A stretch of 45,827 bases of DNA from Acetobacteraceae bacterium (GCA_947474705.1 CANJJS010000034.1:1-45827); one strand, 5' to 3'. Positions 33,984 through 41,633 are shown, counted from the first letter of the stretch. The notes: generated by a model not told the origin, from the letters alone. Numbers and translations: made by a program.

Positions 33984-35144
33984 TTATCCGTTCACCGCGA
34001 TATCCGTCAGCCGCTTGTGCTCGTCCATCGCGTAACGGTCGGTCATCCCCGCGACATAGTCGCCGACCACGGTCGCGGCGCGCTGTGTCCCGCCCTCCCC
34101 CGCCCGCGCGCGCCAGTCGTCGGGCAGCATGGAGGGATCGCCGTGGAGAATGCGAAACACTTCCTCGGTCAGGCGGCGGGCTTTCGCGCTCATGCGGTTA
34201 ACACGCCAGTGGCGGTACATGCGGGCGAACAGGAAGTCCTTAATGGCCTGGTTGGCCTCGGCGACCGGCGGGCTGAAGCCAACGACGCGGGTGCGGGAGC
34301 GGCGGATCGCATCGACATCCTTTGGCGCCAGTTTGGCCAGGCGCGCGCGTGTTTCCACGAGGAGATCTGTCACGAGGCGGTTGATCACGCGCCGGATCGT
34401 TTCGTGCCGCAGGCGAGGCGGCGGCATGTCGAGGCTGGCCTGGCGCGCCTCCGCCAAGGCCTCGCCCACGATCGGGAGGTGACGGAGATCGTCGGGCGTG
34501 AACAAGCGCGCGCGGAGTCCGTCGTCGAGGTCGTGGGCGTGGTAGGCGATGTCGTCCGCCTGCGCCGCGACCTGCGCCTCCGCGCTGGCGTGCGTGTGCA
34601 GGTCGAGCTTATGCCGGGCGTTGTAATCGGCGATGTAGGCGGGTGGATCGCGCAGGGGGCCGTTGTGTTTGGCGAGGCCTTCCAGCGTCTCCCAGGTCAG
34701 GTTCAGCCCGTCCCAGCCCGCGTATCGGCTTTCCAGCAGCGTCACGATCCGCAGGCTTTGCGCATTGTGGTCGAAGCCGCCAAAGGGTTTCATGCCGATG
34801 TTGAGCGCTTCCTCGCCCGCGTGGCCGAAGGGCGGGTGGCCCAGATCGTGCGCCAGGGCCAAGGCTTCGGTCAGGTCCTCGTCGAGGCCCAAAGCGCGGG
34901 CGATGGAGCGGGCGATTTGCGCGACCTCGATGGAATGGGTCAGGCGGGTGCGGTAGAAATCGCCCTCGTGATTGACGAACACCTGGGTTTTATACTGAAG
35001 CTTTCGGAAGGCCGAGCTGTGCACGATGCGATCGCGGTCGCGCTGCCAGGGCGAGCGTCCGGGACCCTCGGGTTCCGCGTGCAAGCGGCCGCGGGCGGTG
35101 GCGTCTTGCACCGCGTAGGGCGCGAGGGGAATGCGGCCTGTCAT
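33984..35144 (-). CDS. dgt: Deoxyguanosinetriphosphate triphosphohydrolase-like protein
   Basis: 386 residues of the HD superfamily. Family start RIVHSSAFRKLQYKTQVF is followed by the metal ligands: His70 in RTRLTHSIEVAQIA and His99-Asp100 in ALAHDLGHPPFGHAGE, and a later conserved region ADDIAYHAHDLDDGL. The family removes triphosphate from dGTP or other dNTPs; this shorter, Dgt type 2 form is the usual alphaproteobacterial one. The ATG at 35144 gives MTGRIPLAPYA; the frame is open far upstream but through a palindrome, so this start is preferred. It is divergent from the erpA-like gene, with palindrome copy B filling the 363 bp between them. Confidence 0.92.
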   Translation of the reverse strand: MTGRIPLAPYAVQDATARGRLHAEPEGPGRSPWQRDRDRIVHSSAFRKLQYKTQVFVNHEGDFYRTRLTHSIEVAQIARSIARALGLDEDLTEALALAHDLGHPPFGHAGEEALNIGMKPFGGFDHNAQSLRIVTLLESRYAGWDGLNLTWETLEGLAKHNGPLRDPPAYIADYNARHKLDLHTHASAEAQVAAQADDIAYHAHDLDDGLRARLFTPDDLRHLPIVGEALAEARQASLDMPPPRLRHETIRRVINRLVTDLLVETRARLAKLAPKDVDAIRRSRTRVVGFSPPVAEANQAIKDFLFARMYRHWRVNRMSAKARRLTEEVFRILHGDPSMLPDDWRARAGEGGTQRAATVVGDYVAGMTDRYAMDEHKRLTDIAVNG

Positions 35145-35162
35145 GCAACCGCGCTTACACGA

Positions 35163-35496
35163 GGGTGCCCCTGGGTTCAACCGAAGGACGATCGGGTGGG
35201 GGCGTGGTTGGCGCCGGGGCTCCGCCCCAGACCCCGCGAGGGGCTTTGCCCCTTCGAACCCCACCAGGGGAACGTCCCCTGGACCGCGATCGATTTTGGT
35301 AGGCGAACAAGGGAGCGCCCACGCGGACGTTGAAACGTCTCGGATGGCCCTCCCTTGTTCGCCTACCAAACCCCGGGGTTCCAAGGGCGAGCCCTTGGCG
35401 GGGTCGAGGGGCGGAGCCCTCGCGGGGTCCGGGGCAAAGCCCCGGCGCCAACCACACCTCGCCCGATCCCCCTTCAATTCCCCGCCGGAACACCCT
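35163..35496. repeat. Long palindromic element, copy B
   Basis: Perfect 21-bp central arms 35295-35315 and 35350-35370; the loop contains the smaller hairpin GACGTTGAAACGTC. Left internal hairpin CCAGGGG/CCCCTGG, right CCAAGGG/CCCTTGG, and outer hairpins 35214-35230 and 35429-35445. The 12 bases 35204-35215 are perfectly mirrored by 35444-35455, then GATCGGG and, further out, AGGGTG (35163-35168) against CACCCT (35491-35496), all with the same centre of symmetry. It occupies almost the whole space between divergent dgt and the erpA-like gene, so both promoters must lie in or beside it. Confidence 0.9.
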
Positions 35497-35507
35497 ATGT
35501 ATGCCGC

Positions 35508-35837
35508 ATGGGACAATTCGCCGTGACAGATCGGGCCGCGGCCCGGATCGCTGAAATCGCCGCCGCCGAGGGCAACGGCCTCGCGCTGCGGATCTCCGTG
35601 CTCGCGGGTGGGTGCAGCGGGTTTCAATATAAATTCGAGTTGGACAAAGACGTCCAGCCGGACGACCTGATCATCGAGAAATCCAGCGCCCGGGTTTTGG
35701 TCGATCCCACCAGCCTGGACCTTCTGGAAGGTTCGGAACTCGACTTCGCCGAGGCTCTGATGGGCAGCCATTTCGCGGTGAAAAACCCGAACGCGACCTC
35801 ATCCTGCGGCTGCGGGACCAGTTTTTCCATCGAGTAA
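35508..35837 (+). CDS. erpA: Iron-sulfur cluster insertion protein, A-type (ErpA/IscA)
   Basis: 109 residues. The three conserved cysteines of A-type carriers are present: Cys36 in LAGGCSGFQYKFE and Cys100/Cys102 in SSCGCGTSFSIE. The spacing fits ErpA/IscA, which carry 2Fe-2S or 4Fe-4S clusters to target enzymes. ErpA rather than IscA is preferred because no isc/suf genes are nearby and in alphaproteobacteria a lone erpA often lies divergent from dgt. The ATG at 35508 starts the family sequence and lies 12 bp beyond palindrome B. It is convergent with the HU gene. Confidence 0.88.
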   Translation: MGQFAVTDRAAARIAEIAAAEGNGLALRISVLAGGCSGFQYKFELDKDVQPDDLIIEKSSARVLVDPTSLDLLEGSELDFAEALMGSHFAVKNPNATSSCGCGTSFSIE

Positions 35838-35889
35838 CAACACTGGTCCGCGCGCGCTGAAAAACCGGGAAACGCCTCGGCGCTCCCCG

Positions 35890-35916
35890 GTCACGTCAGC
35901 CCGCCTGACCCGTGAC
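35890..35916. terminator. Hairpin between convergent erpA and HU genes
   Basis: Outer arms GTCACG (35890-35895) and CGTGAC (35911-35916) with an inner TCAG/CTGA pair and a CCCGC loop. It is 52 bp after the erpA stop and directly abuts the HU stop. A second possible stem, ACCGGG with CCCGGT, lies just upstream. No T-run is present, so termination strength is uncertain. Confidence 0.45.
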
Positions 35917-35917
35917 G

Positions 35918-36280
35918 TCAGACTGATTCTTTCAGCTCTTTCGCCGGCCGGAACGCGATCTTCTTGCTGGCGGCGATCTGGATCTGCGCGCCGGTGGCCG
36001 GGTTGCGGCCCATGCGCGCGGCGCGTTCCCGCACCTGCAGGATCCCAAGCCCCGTCAGACGGACCTTATCGCCCTGCTTCAGATGCTGGGCGGTCGCGGT
36101 CACCAGATCGTCCAGCACCGCCTCCGCCAGTTTCTTCGAAATATCGTGCGCCGCGGCCACGCCCGCCGCGAGTTGTTTCAATGTCACCGTCGGCTGAGCG
36201 GCGGCTTTCTTCGCCGGAGCGGCCTTCTTCGCGGGCGCGGCCGCTTTTTTCGCCGGAGCGGCCTTCTTTGCTGCGGGCAT
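35918..36280 (-). CDS. HU-family DNA-binding protein with lysine/alanine-rich N-terminal tail
   Basis: 120 residues. Residues 2-30 are a basic tail of AAKKA/PAKKA repeats; the HU fold follows from about residue 32 (TVTLKQLAAGVAAAHDISKK) through LTGLGILQVRERAARMGRNP and ATGAQIQIAASKKIAFRPAK, where GRNPATG is the DNA-inserting beta arm. HU proteins bend and compact DNA as dimers. Tailed HU proteins are known in several GC-rich lineages, where the tail increases DNA bridging. The ATG at 36280 places the tail immediately after the start. Possibly co-transcribed with the thioesterase 141 bp upstream, though that gap has a weak hairpin. Confidence 0.9.
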   Translation of the reverse strand: MPAAKKAAPAKKAAAPAKKAAPAKKAAAQPTVTLKQLAAGVAAAHDISKKLAEAVLDDLVTATAQHLKQGDKVRLTGLGILQVRERAARMGRNPATGAQIQIAASKKIAFRPAKELKESV

Positions 36281-36421
36281 GGGATTCCTCACTGTTGAGC
36301 ACTGGCACCATGGCAACCTCACCATAGGCGACCGAGTCGGGCAACAGATTCTTGCTTTCAATCAAGGAATTTCGACGTTTTTCCGCGACCGCGGCGAAAA
36401 ATCCCGCGCCTGGCGGGAGAT

Positions 36422-36856
36422 TCAGGCCAGTCCCCCCATCTCCCGCAACCGGACGGCGACATTTTCCGCGATCGGATTCGGCCGCGAGGTTTCGCGATCC
36501 ACGCAAACACTCCGGTTCATCGCCACCGCGACACAGCCCGAATCGTCGTAAATCCCATAGCCCAGCGAAAACGACGTCCGCCCCACGTGAATCGGCGCCA
36601 GTTCGACGGTCAGGACACCCGGATACTCCGCCGAACGCCGGTAGCGAATCGTCAATTCCGCGATCGGCCAGGTCACCGACTCCGGCAAACCCAGTTCGCG
36701 ATCCAACAGGCGCCGGAACGCGAGCCGCGCTTCCTCCAGATAAATCAAATAACGCGCGTGATTCACATGCTCGTTGGGATCGAGATCCGAGTAACGGATT
36801 TCGCTCCGCGTCCGGAACCGGTTGGGATCGGACACCAGAAACGGATCGAGGTTCAT
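36422..36856 (-). CDS. Acyl-CoA thioesterase, 4HBT hotdog fold
   Basis: 144 residues. The signature SEIRYSDLDPNEHVNHARYL (about residues 18-37) has the Asp that acts as catalytic residue in 4-hydroxybenzoyl-CoA thioesterase-like enzymes, followed by FRRLLDRELG and a basic RYRRSAEYPGVL strand. The fold is a single hotdog domain. The family hydrolyses acyl-CoA thioesters; the acyl group is not predictable. The ATG at 36856 overlaps the stop of the upstream HAD gene by 4 nt (ATGA), so the two are translationally coupled. It ends 141 bp before the HU gene. Confidence 0.86.
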   Translation of the reverse strand: MNLDPFLVSDPNRFRTRSEIRYSDLDPNEHVNHARYLIYLEEARLAFRRLLDRELGLPESVTWPIAELTIRYRRSAEYPGVLTVELAPIHVGRTSFSLGYGIYDDSGCVAVAMNRSVCVDRETSRPNPIAENVAVRLREMGGLA

Positions 36857-37581
36857 ACGCCCATGCTCTCCGGTTCGGTCAACGCCGCCGCCAGTTCGGA
36901 AAAATCCTTCACGATCAGATCGGGCTGGTGCGGCGTCTCGCCGAACGGCCGCCGGCGCCGGTCGATGAATGCCGTCCGCATGCCGTAAGACTTCGCGCCG
37001 ATGCAGTCGAAGGCGTGGTTGGCGACGAACAAACAACTCGAACGATCGAGGCCGATCAGTTCCTCCGCCTTGGCGTAGGTCTTCCAGTGCGGCTTGAAAT
37101 AACCGGCCTCCTGCACCGAAATCACCCGGTCGAACGGGAATCCGATATGCGGCGCCGCCGCTTCCAACATGTCGCGATCGCCATTCGACAGAATCACCAG
37201 CTTGTACCCCGCCGCCCGCAGCCGATGCAGCGACTCCAGAACATCCGGAAACGGCGCCAAATTCTCGATCTCCGAGACCAGCCAGCGCACCTCGTCCTGG
37301 GTGTAGGAAAAGCCGATGCGGTCCATCACCTGCGACACCGCGCGATGACCGATCTGCCGGTACGGCGTGTGCCCGCGATCGCACAAGGCGTCGATCATCG
37401 AGTTCTCGTAATGCGTGCGCCGCCACCAGGTCACGAAGCTGTTCGCGCTGCCATGCCAGCCCTTGGCAAACAAAAACGGCTCGACCACCTCGGTCAAACC
37501 CTTCTGCATGTCCACGATCGTGCCATACTGATCGAACACCAACGCGCGAACCTCGCGCCGCAACACCTCGACACGCTCCAT
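36853..37581 (-). CDS. Haloacid dehalogenase type II-like hydrolase (HAD)
   Basis: 242 residues. HAD motif I is VFDQYGTIVD with nucleophile Asp17; motif II is LVILSNGDRDML; motif III includes FKPHWKTYAKA; motif IV is FVANHAFDCIGAKSYGM. The DxYGT form and the N-x-x-F-D motif IV are those of L-2-haloacid dehalogenases, which release halide from short 2-halo acids, but many such proteins have other substrates. The ATG at 37581 is preferred, preceded by GGGGGA; an ATG at 37611 is possible. It overlaps the thioesterase start by 4 nt. Palindrome C lies between it and the upstream lutC. Confidence 0.88.
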   Translation of the reverse strand: MERVEVLRREVRALVFDQYGTIVDMQKGLTEVVEPFLFAKGWHGSANSFVTWWRRTHYENSMIDALCDRGHTPYRQIGHRAVSQVMDRIGFSYTQDEVRWLVSEIENLAPFPDVLESLHRLRAAGYKLVILSNGDRDMLEAAAPHIGFPFDRVISVQEAGYFKPHWKTYAKAEELIGLDRSSCLFVANHAFDCIGAKSYGMRTAFIDRRRRPFGETPHQPDLIVKDFSELAAALTEPESMGV

Positions 37582-37619
37582 GCCAACATCCCCCGGACTC
37601 GATGCCCGCATCTGACGCG

Positions 37620-37920
37620 GGCGGAGGCGGATGGCAAGGGATGGAGGCGGTGGAAGCCCTGGAGCGTTGCCCCAGACCCCACGGGGGCTTTGCCCCTCGA
37701 CCCCACCAGGGCGGGGGCCCTGGACCCGTTTAATGGGTGAGATGAAGAAGGGGGCCTACTCGGAAGTTTCAACGTCGAGGATGGCCCCCTTCTTCATCTC
37801 ACCCAAAAGATGGCATCCAAGGCCCTGCCTTGGCGGGTTCGAAGGGCAGCGCCCTCGCGGGGTCCGGGGCAGCGCCCCGGCGCTTCAACCGTCTCCGTCC
37901 TCTATCATCACCACGTGCAG
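37620..37920. repeat. Long palindromic element, copy C
   Basis: Perfect 23-bp central arms 37734-37756 and 37783-37805 around a 26-base loop. Internal hairpins: left CCAGGGC/GCCCTGG, right CCAAGGC/GCCTTGG. Outer hairpins are at 37658-37675 and 37864-37880. Outermost arms 37640-37657 and 37882-37899 pair over 18 bp with three mismatches. The right outermost arm is coding sequence: it contains the last four codons and stop of lutC, and symmetry decays further into that gene. No coding capacity of its own is evident. Confidence 0.9.
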
Positions 37921-38559
37921 CCGCCGGGGTCCGTGCGCGCCGAGTTCCAAGGCTTGTTCGATATCGGCGGAGCGCGAGGGGCCGGTCACCAGCATGACGT
38001 TGCGAGGCATGCCGCCCATTTCGGCGCGCAGCAGATCCCAGGCCTCTTCGTAAGCGCCGACGACGCGGGAGGCGCGGAGCACCACGATTTCGGTGTCGGT
38101 CAGGACGTTCAGCGTGGTCGGGCGGACGGGGGCGGAAGGCAGCATCAGGGTGCCGGTTTCCGCGATCGCGGCGAATCCATGCTGAATGCTGACCATGTCG
38201 GTGCCCTCGGCGCGTCCCTCGCGGATCTCCAACAGCGGGCGGGACGACCAGGGGATGGCGCGCAGGTCCGGGTGCGGGGCCATGATGGGGTTGGCGGGCA
38301 GGTTCTGCGCGGCGAGGTAATCCGCGACGGCGGCGGGCACGTCCGCGGCCGTCGCGACCCGCGCGACGGTGCCGAACTCTTTTTCGACGTTGGCGGCGAA
38401 GAGGTCGACCTGGCCGGGGTGCGGCAGGCGGCTCCGGGCGGGGATTGTGTGTCTCGGGTGGCGTTCCAGCCGTCCGCGCAGCATGGCCTGCTGGTCCTCT
38501 GGCAGGGGGCCGCGCCGCAGGCCGCGGCGGAGCGCGCCCAGAATCGCGTCCTTGGTCAT
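37885..38559 (-). CDS. lutC: Lactate utilization protein C (LutC/YkgG)
   Basis: 224 residues of the LUD domain family. Recognisable parts are VDLFAANVEKEFGTVARV near residue 50, an AETGTLMLPSAPVRPTTLNV (about 130-149) nucleotide-like segment conserved in LutB and LutC, and LVTGPSRSADIEQALELGAHG near the end. LutC is a subunit of the LutABC complex that oxidises L-lactate to pyruvate. The ATG overlaps the lutB stop as ATGA. Its last four codons lie in the outer arm of palindrome C. LutA is not encoded upstream, where lutB begins. Confidence 0.9.
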   Translation of the reverse strand: MTKDAILGALRRGLRRGPLPEDQQAMLRGRLERHPRHTIPARSRLPHPGQVDLFAANVEKEFGTVARVATAADVPAAVADYLAAQNLPANPIMAPHPDLRAIPWSSRPLLEIREGRAEGTDMVSIQHGFAAIAETGTLMLPSAPVRPTTLNVLTDTEIVVLRASRVVGAYEEAWDLLRAEMGGMPRNVMLVTGPSRSADIEQALELGAHGPRRLHVVMIEDGDG

Positions 38560-39989
38560 GTCAGGGCCTTCGCGCGTTGCTCGCGGGCGTAGCGGGCGAA
38601 GAACGTGTCGCCTTCCGGAGCCGGGAGGTCGCGTGCCGCGGTCCATCCGCCCGCCAGCGGCATGGAGGTAAATCGTCCCTTTTTTCGGCCCAGCCACCCC
38701 AGGCCCAAAGCGGCGGCGCGGGTCGCGAGGCGGTAGAGGCTGGGCCGGCGGGCGAAGAAGGCCCACAGACCGAGGTTCCAGCGGACGGCGGCGGGGGTGA
38801 GATGACGCTCGAATTCGCGTTCCCGCCAGTGACGCATCAGTTTCGGCAAGGGAATGCGCACGGGGCACACGCTCTCGCACTTGCCGCAGAAGGTGGAGGC
38901 GTTCGGCAACTGTCCCGCTTGTTTCACGCCGATCAGGCTGGGGGTCAGCACGGAGCCCATCGGACCCGGATAGACCCAGCCATAGGCGTGGCCGCCGATG
39001 GCGCCGTAGACCGGGCAGTGGTTCATGCAGGCGGCGCAGCGGATGCAGCGGAGCATGTCCTGGAACTCGGTGCCGATCATCGCGCTCCGGCCGTTGTCGA
39101 CCAGCACGACGTGGTATTCTTCCGGCCCATCCAGATCGCCGGGCCGCCGCGCGCCGGTCGAGAATGTCGTGTAAACCGAGAAATCCTGACCCGTGGCGGA
39201 GCGCGCGAGGACCCGCAGCAGCGAGGTGCAATCCTCGATGGTCGGCACCATTTTCTCGATGCTGGCCAGCACGATGTGGACTTTTGGCAGGGTCTGGGTC
39301 AGGTCGCCGTTGCCCTCGTTCGTGACGATGACGGAGGAACCGGTTTCCGCGATCAGGAAATTCGCGCCGGTGATGCCGACATCGGCGGCCAGGAAGCTGG
39401 ACCGCAATTTCGTCCGCGCTTCCGTCAGAATATCCCGTCTTTCGGAAAAAACCCGGTCGGCCGGAAGGTCGGTATGGGATTTCCGGAAGGCCTCCTCCCA
39501 GTCGTCCATGTTCAGATGGAACGCGGGGGCGATGATGTGACTCGGCAGTTCGTCGCGAAGCTGGATGATGTATTCGCCGAGATCGGTTTCGACCGGCGTG
39601 ATCCCGTGTTGTTCCAGATGGTGGTTGATGGCGAGTTCCTCGCCGATCATCGACTTGCCCTTGGTGACCGTGCGCGCCCCCGCCTTCTGGCAGATGGCGA
39701 GCACCGCCGCCCGCGCCTGATCGGCGTCGGCGCACCAGTGCACTGTGCCCCCGGCGGCGACGACCTTGCGCTCGTACTCCTCCAGATAGAAATCCAGATT
39801 GGTCAGCGTGTGGTTCTTGATGTCGCGGGCGGTGTCGCGCAATTGCTCGAATTCCGGCAACCCCGCCACGGCGGAAGCGCGCCGCGCGATGAAACTGGTG
39901 CCGCTGCGGGCCAGCGCCCGTTGGAGACCGGCATCGCCCAACGCGCGATGGGCATTTTCCTTGAACGCGGATGAGGTCGCGACGTGCAT
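38556..39989 (-). CDS. lutB: Lactate utilization iron-sulfur protein B (LutB)
   Basis: 477 residues. An N-terminal LUD domain (about residues 60-300; AETGSSVIVTNEGNGD at 214-229) is followed by a two-cluster ferredoxin segment: Cys315, Cys318, Cys321, Cys325 (CIRCAACMNHCPVYG) and Cys368, Cys371, Cys375 (CGKCESVCPV), with a last cysteine or altered ligand elsewhere. LutB carries electrons within the L-lactate oxidising LutABC complex. The ATG at 39989 has AAGGAG at ideal spacing. It is first in the lutBC pair; palindrome D lies between it and the divergent glycosyltransferase. Absence of an adjacent lutA is unusual. Confidence 0.92.
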   Translation of the reverse strand: MHVATSSAFKENAHRALGDAGLQRALARSGTSFIARRASAVAGLPEFEQLRDTARDIKNHTLTNLDFYLEEYERKVVAAGGTVHWCADADQARAAVLAICQKAGARTVTKGKSMIGEELAINHHLEQHGITPVETDLGEYIIQLRDELPSHIIAPAFHLNMDDWEEAFRKSHTDLPADRVFSERRDILTEARTKLRSSFLAADVGITGANFLIAETGSSVIVTNEGNGDLTQTLPKVHIVLASIEKMVPTIEDCTSLLRVLARSATGQDFSVYTTFSTGARRPGDLDGPEEYHVVLVDNGRSAMIGTEFQDMLRCIRCAACMNHCPVYGAIGGHAYGWVYPGPMGSVLTPSLIGVKQAGQLPNASTFCGKCESVCPVRIPLPKLMRHWREREFERHLTPAAVRWNLGLWAFFARRPSLYRLATRAAALGLGWLGRKKGRFTSMPLAGGWTAARDLPAPEGDTFFARYAREQRAKALT

Positions 39990-40009
39990 GGCAACTCCTT
40001 CGCCGCGAC

Positions 40010-40350
40010 CATACCCGCCCGGCGCGGGAATGTCAGGCCTGGTGGAAGCGGTGGCGCGGCGGAGATGCCGGGGCTTTGCCCCGGACCCCACGAGGGCTCC
40101 GCCCTTCGAACCCGCCAGGGGAACGTCCCCTGGACCGCGATCGATTTGGCGGGTTGTTAAGGGAGGGCCATGCGAGGCTGTTTAAACCTCCGTGGAAGGC
40201 CCTCCCTTAACAACCCGCCACCCCGGGGTTCCAAGGGCGAGCCCTTGGTGGGGTTCGAAGGGGCAAAGCCCCTCGCGGGGCCTGGGGCGGCGCCCCAGCG
40301 CTTCGGCCGCTCCGCCGCCTCCAACCAGGCCCAGGCTTTCGCCGCCGCCG
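40010..40350. repeat. Long palindromic element, copy D
   Basis: Perfect 23-bp central arms 40147-40169 and 40198-40220 around a 28-base loop containing GAGG and CCTC. Left internal hairpin CCAGGGG/CCCCTGG is shared with copy B, as is the following GACCGCGATCGATTT. Outer hairpins: left 40068-40084 (CCGGGGC/GCCCCGG) and right 40281-40298 (CTGGGGC/GCCCCAG), the latter changed on both sides of one pair. Outermost arms around 40036-40067 and 40299-40331 are copy-specific and mirror each other; GGCCTGGT at 40036-40043 pairs with 40324-40331 at exact symmetry. It lies between divergent lutB and the glycosyltransferase. The remainder of 39990-40385 holds nothing else recognisable. Confidence 0.9.
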
Positions 40351-40385
40351 TGGGGCGTGGCAAAGAGCGGGCGGGGTCGGGGGCG

Positions 40386-41327
40386 ATGGGCATGGCGGGT
40401 TCCACACTGGCGCGGGCGTTGATCGTGACGGGCGGCGATTCGGTGTATTTTCCGATGATCGACGAGTTGCGTCAGTCGCTACTCGCCGCGTTTCCGGCTG
40501 GAGCGCCGCCTTTCGGGGTCATCGACGCGGGTCTGACCGTCGATCAGACCGCGGCGCTTCGGGCTCATGGCGTCCTGGTCGCCACGTTGCCGGAGGACCG
40601 GTCGCTTCCCGCGGAGATGTTGCGGAAGCGGCCCGCTTTGGCGGCGAATTTCGGCAAGCTCTGGCTCGACCGCATGTTCCCTGGACATGAAGTTCTGATT
40701 TGGCTCGATGCCGACACCTGGGTGCAGGATCCCGCGGCGGTCGAGCTCGTGGCGGGCGCGGCGGACACGGGGGCGCTGGCGATCGTGCCCGGCGGCGGCA
40801 GGTACTGGGAACGGCATATCGAGGTTCGGTGGCTGCTGAACGGCTTGTGGAGTCTCGCGCAGGTGCGGTCGTTCAATATGAAGAACGGGCGGCACGCGGG
40901 GTTGCCGTTGAAGGTCCTTCGCGATATCGCGACCCGGCCGCTGTTGAACGCCGGTGTGTTCGGGCTGCGCGCGGACGCGCCGCACTGGGATGCGATGCGC
41001 CGGTGGCAGGCGCATATTCTCCGGCGCGGCAAGCCGTTCACCTCGGACCAGATCGCCATGGCGCTGGCGATCCATACCGACGGGCTGCCGGCGGAACTGC
41101 TGCCGGACACCTGCAATTACATCCGTCCCTGGCGTTTCGATCCCAAGCAGGCGGCTTTGGTCGAATTCTACTACCCTTATCCCAAGGTCGGCATCGTCCA
41201 CCTCGCAGGCCAGAAAGAGATGCGTTTCGATCCCGCCGCCACCACGGAGGTCGTGGACATGGAAAACCGCGTCCACCGCCTGTCCCTGCGCTTCGGCCGC
41301 TTTCAGGCGATGGCGCGCGGCGAATAA
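40386..41327 (+). CDS. DxD-type glycosyltransferase (GT8-like)
   Basis: 313 residues. The central LIWLDADTWVQDPAAV segment (about residues 97-112) has a DxD motif that would hold the metal and nucleotide sugar. Earlier, MIDELRQSLLAAFP and later LLNAGVFGLRADAPHWDAMR (about 183-202) and FTSDQIAMALAI resemble GT8-type or related retaining GT-A enzymes. A late GIVHLAGQKEMRF His segment also fits. No signal or membrane segment. Two adjacent in-frame ATGs (40386 and 40392) follow a G-rich stretch; the first is used. Donor and acceptor are unknown. It is divergent from lutB, across palindrome D. Confidence 0.75.
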   Translation: MGMAGSTLARALIVTGGDSVYFPMIDELRQSLLAAFPAGAPPFGVIDAGLTVDQTAALRAHGVLVATLPEDRSLPAEMLRKRPALAANFGKLWLDRMFPGHEVLIWLDADTWVQDPAAVELVAGAADTGALAIVPGGGRYWERHIEVRWLLNGLWSLAQVRSFNMKNGRHAGLPLKVLRDIATRPLLNAGVFGLRADAPHWDAMRRWQAHILRRGKPFTSDQIAMALAIHTDGLPAELLPDTCNYIRPWRFDPKQAALVEFYYPYPKVGIVHLAGQKEMRFDPAATTEVVDMENRVHRLSLRFGRFQAMARGE

Positions 41328-41633
41328 ACCGTCCGGAACGAACCGCCGGGAATAAATCGCCGGCGCCATACGTCCAGCCCTCAGTCGCGGGTGCGCCCGA
41401 GAGCGTCCCCGGCCACTGACACCGGTGAATTCCCCAATGGCCGGCGCCAGTCGAACCGCCACGCGAGCGCGCGCGCGTGGCGGTCCAACCATCCACCGTC
41501 TCGAACGCCCGCCGCCTTGCACACCCGCCGCCTTGCACACCGGCCGCCTGGAAAACCGGCCCTTGGATCGCGGGACGCCTTGGAATAACCTGCTCTTCTG
41601 AACCGTCATTCGTCGGTACGAGGAGAGGCGACG
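41328..41633. other. Gene-free stretch upstream of second ECF sigma gene
   Basis: 306 bp with no convincing gene. It holds a short direct repeat, CGCCGCCTTGCACAC, twice at about 41510-41540, and otherwise ordinary GC-rich sequence. It probably carries the promoter of the sigma/anti-sigma operon; the only hint is a GGAATA at 41582 about 40 bp before the ribosome site, not a firm match to any ECF promoter. Confidence 0.5.

Noticed and set aside
41582-41608. ECF-type promoter before the second sigma gene (GGAATA then GTCATT)
   Set aside because: The match to a known -35/-10 consensus is too loose to support.
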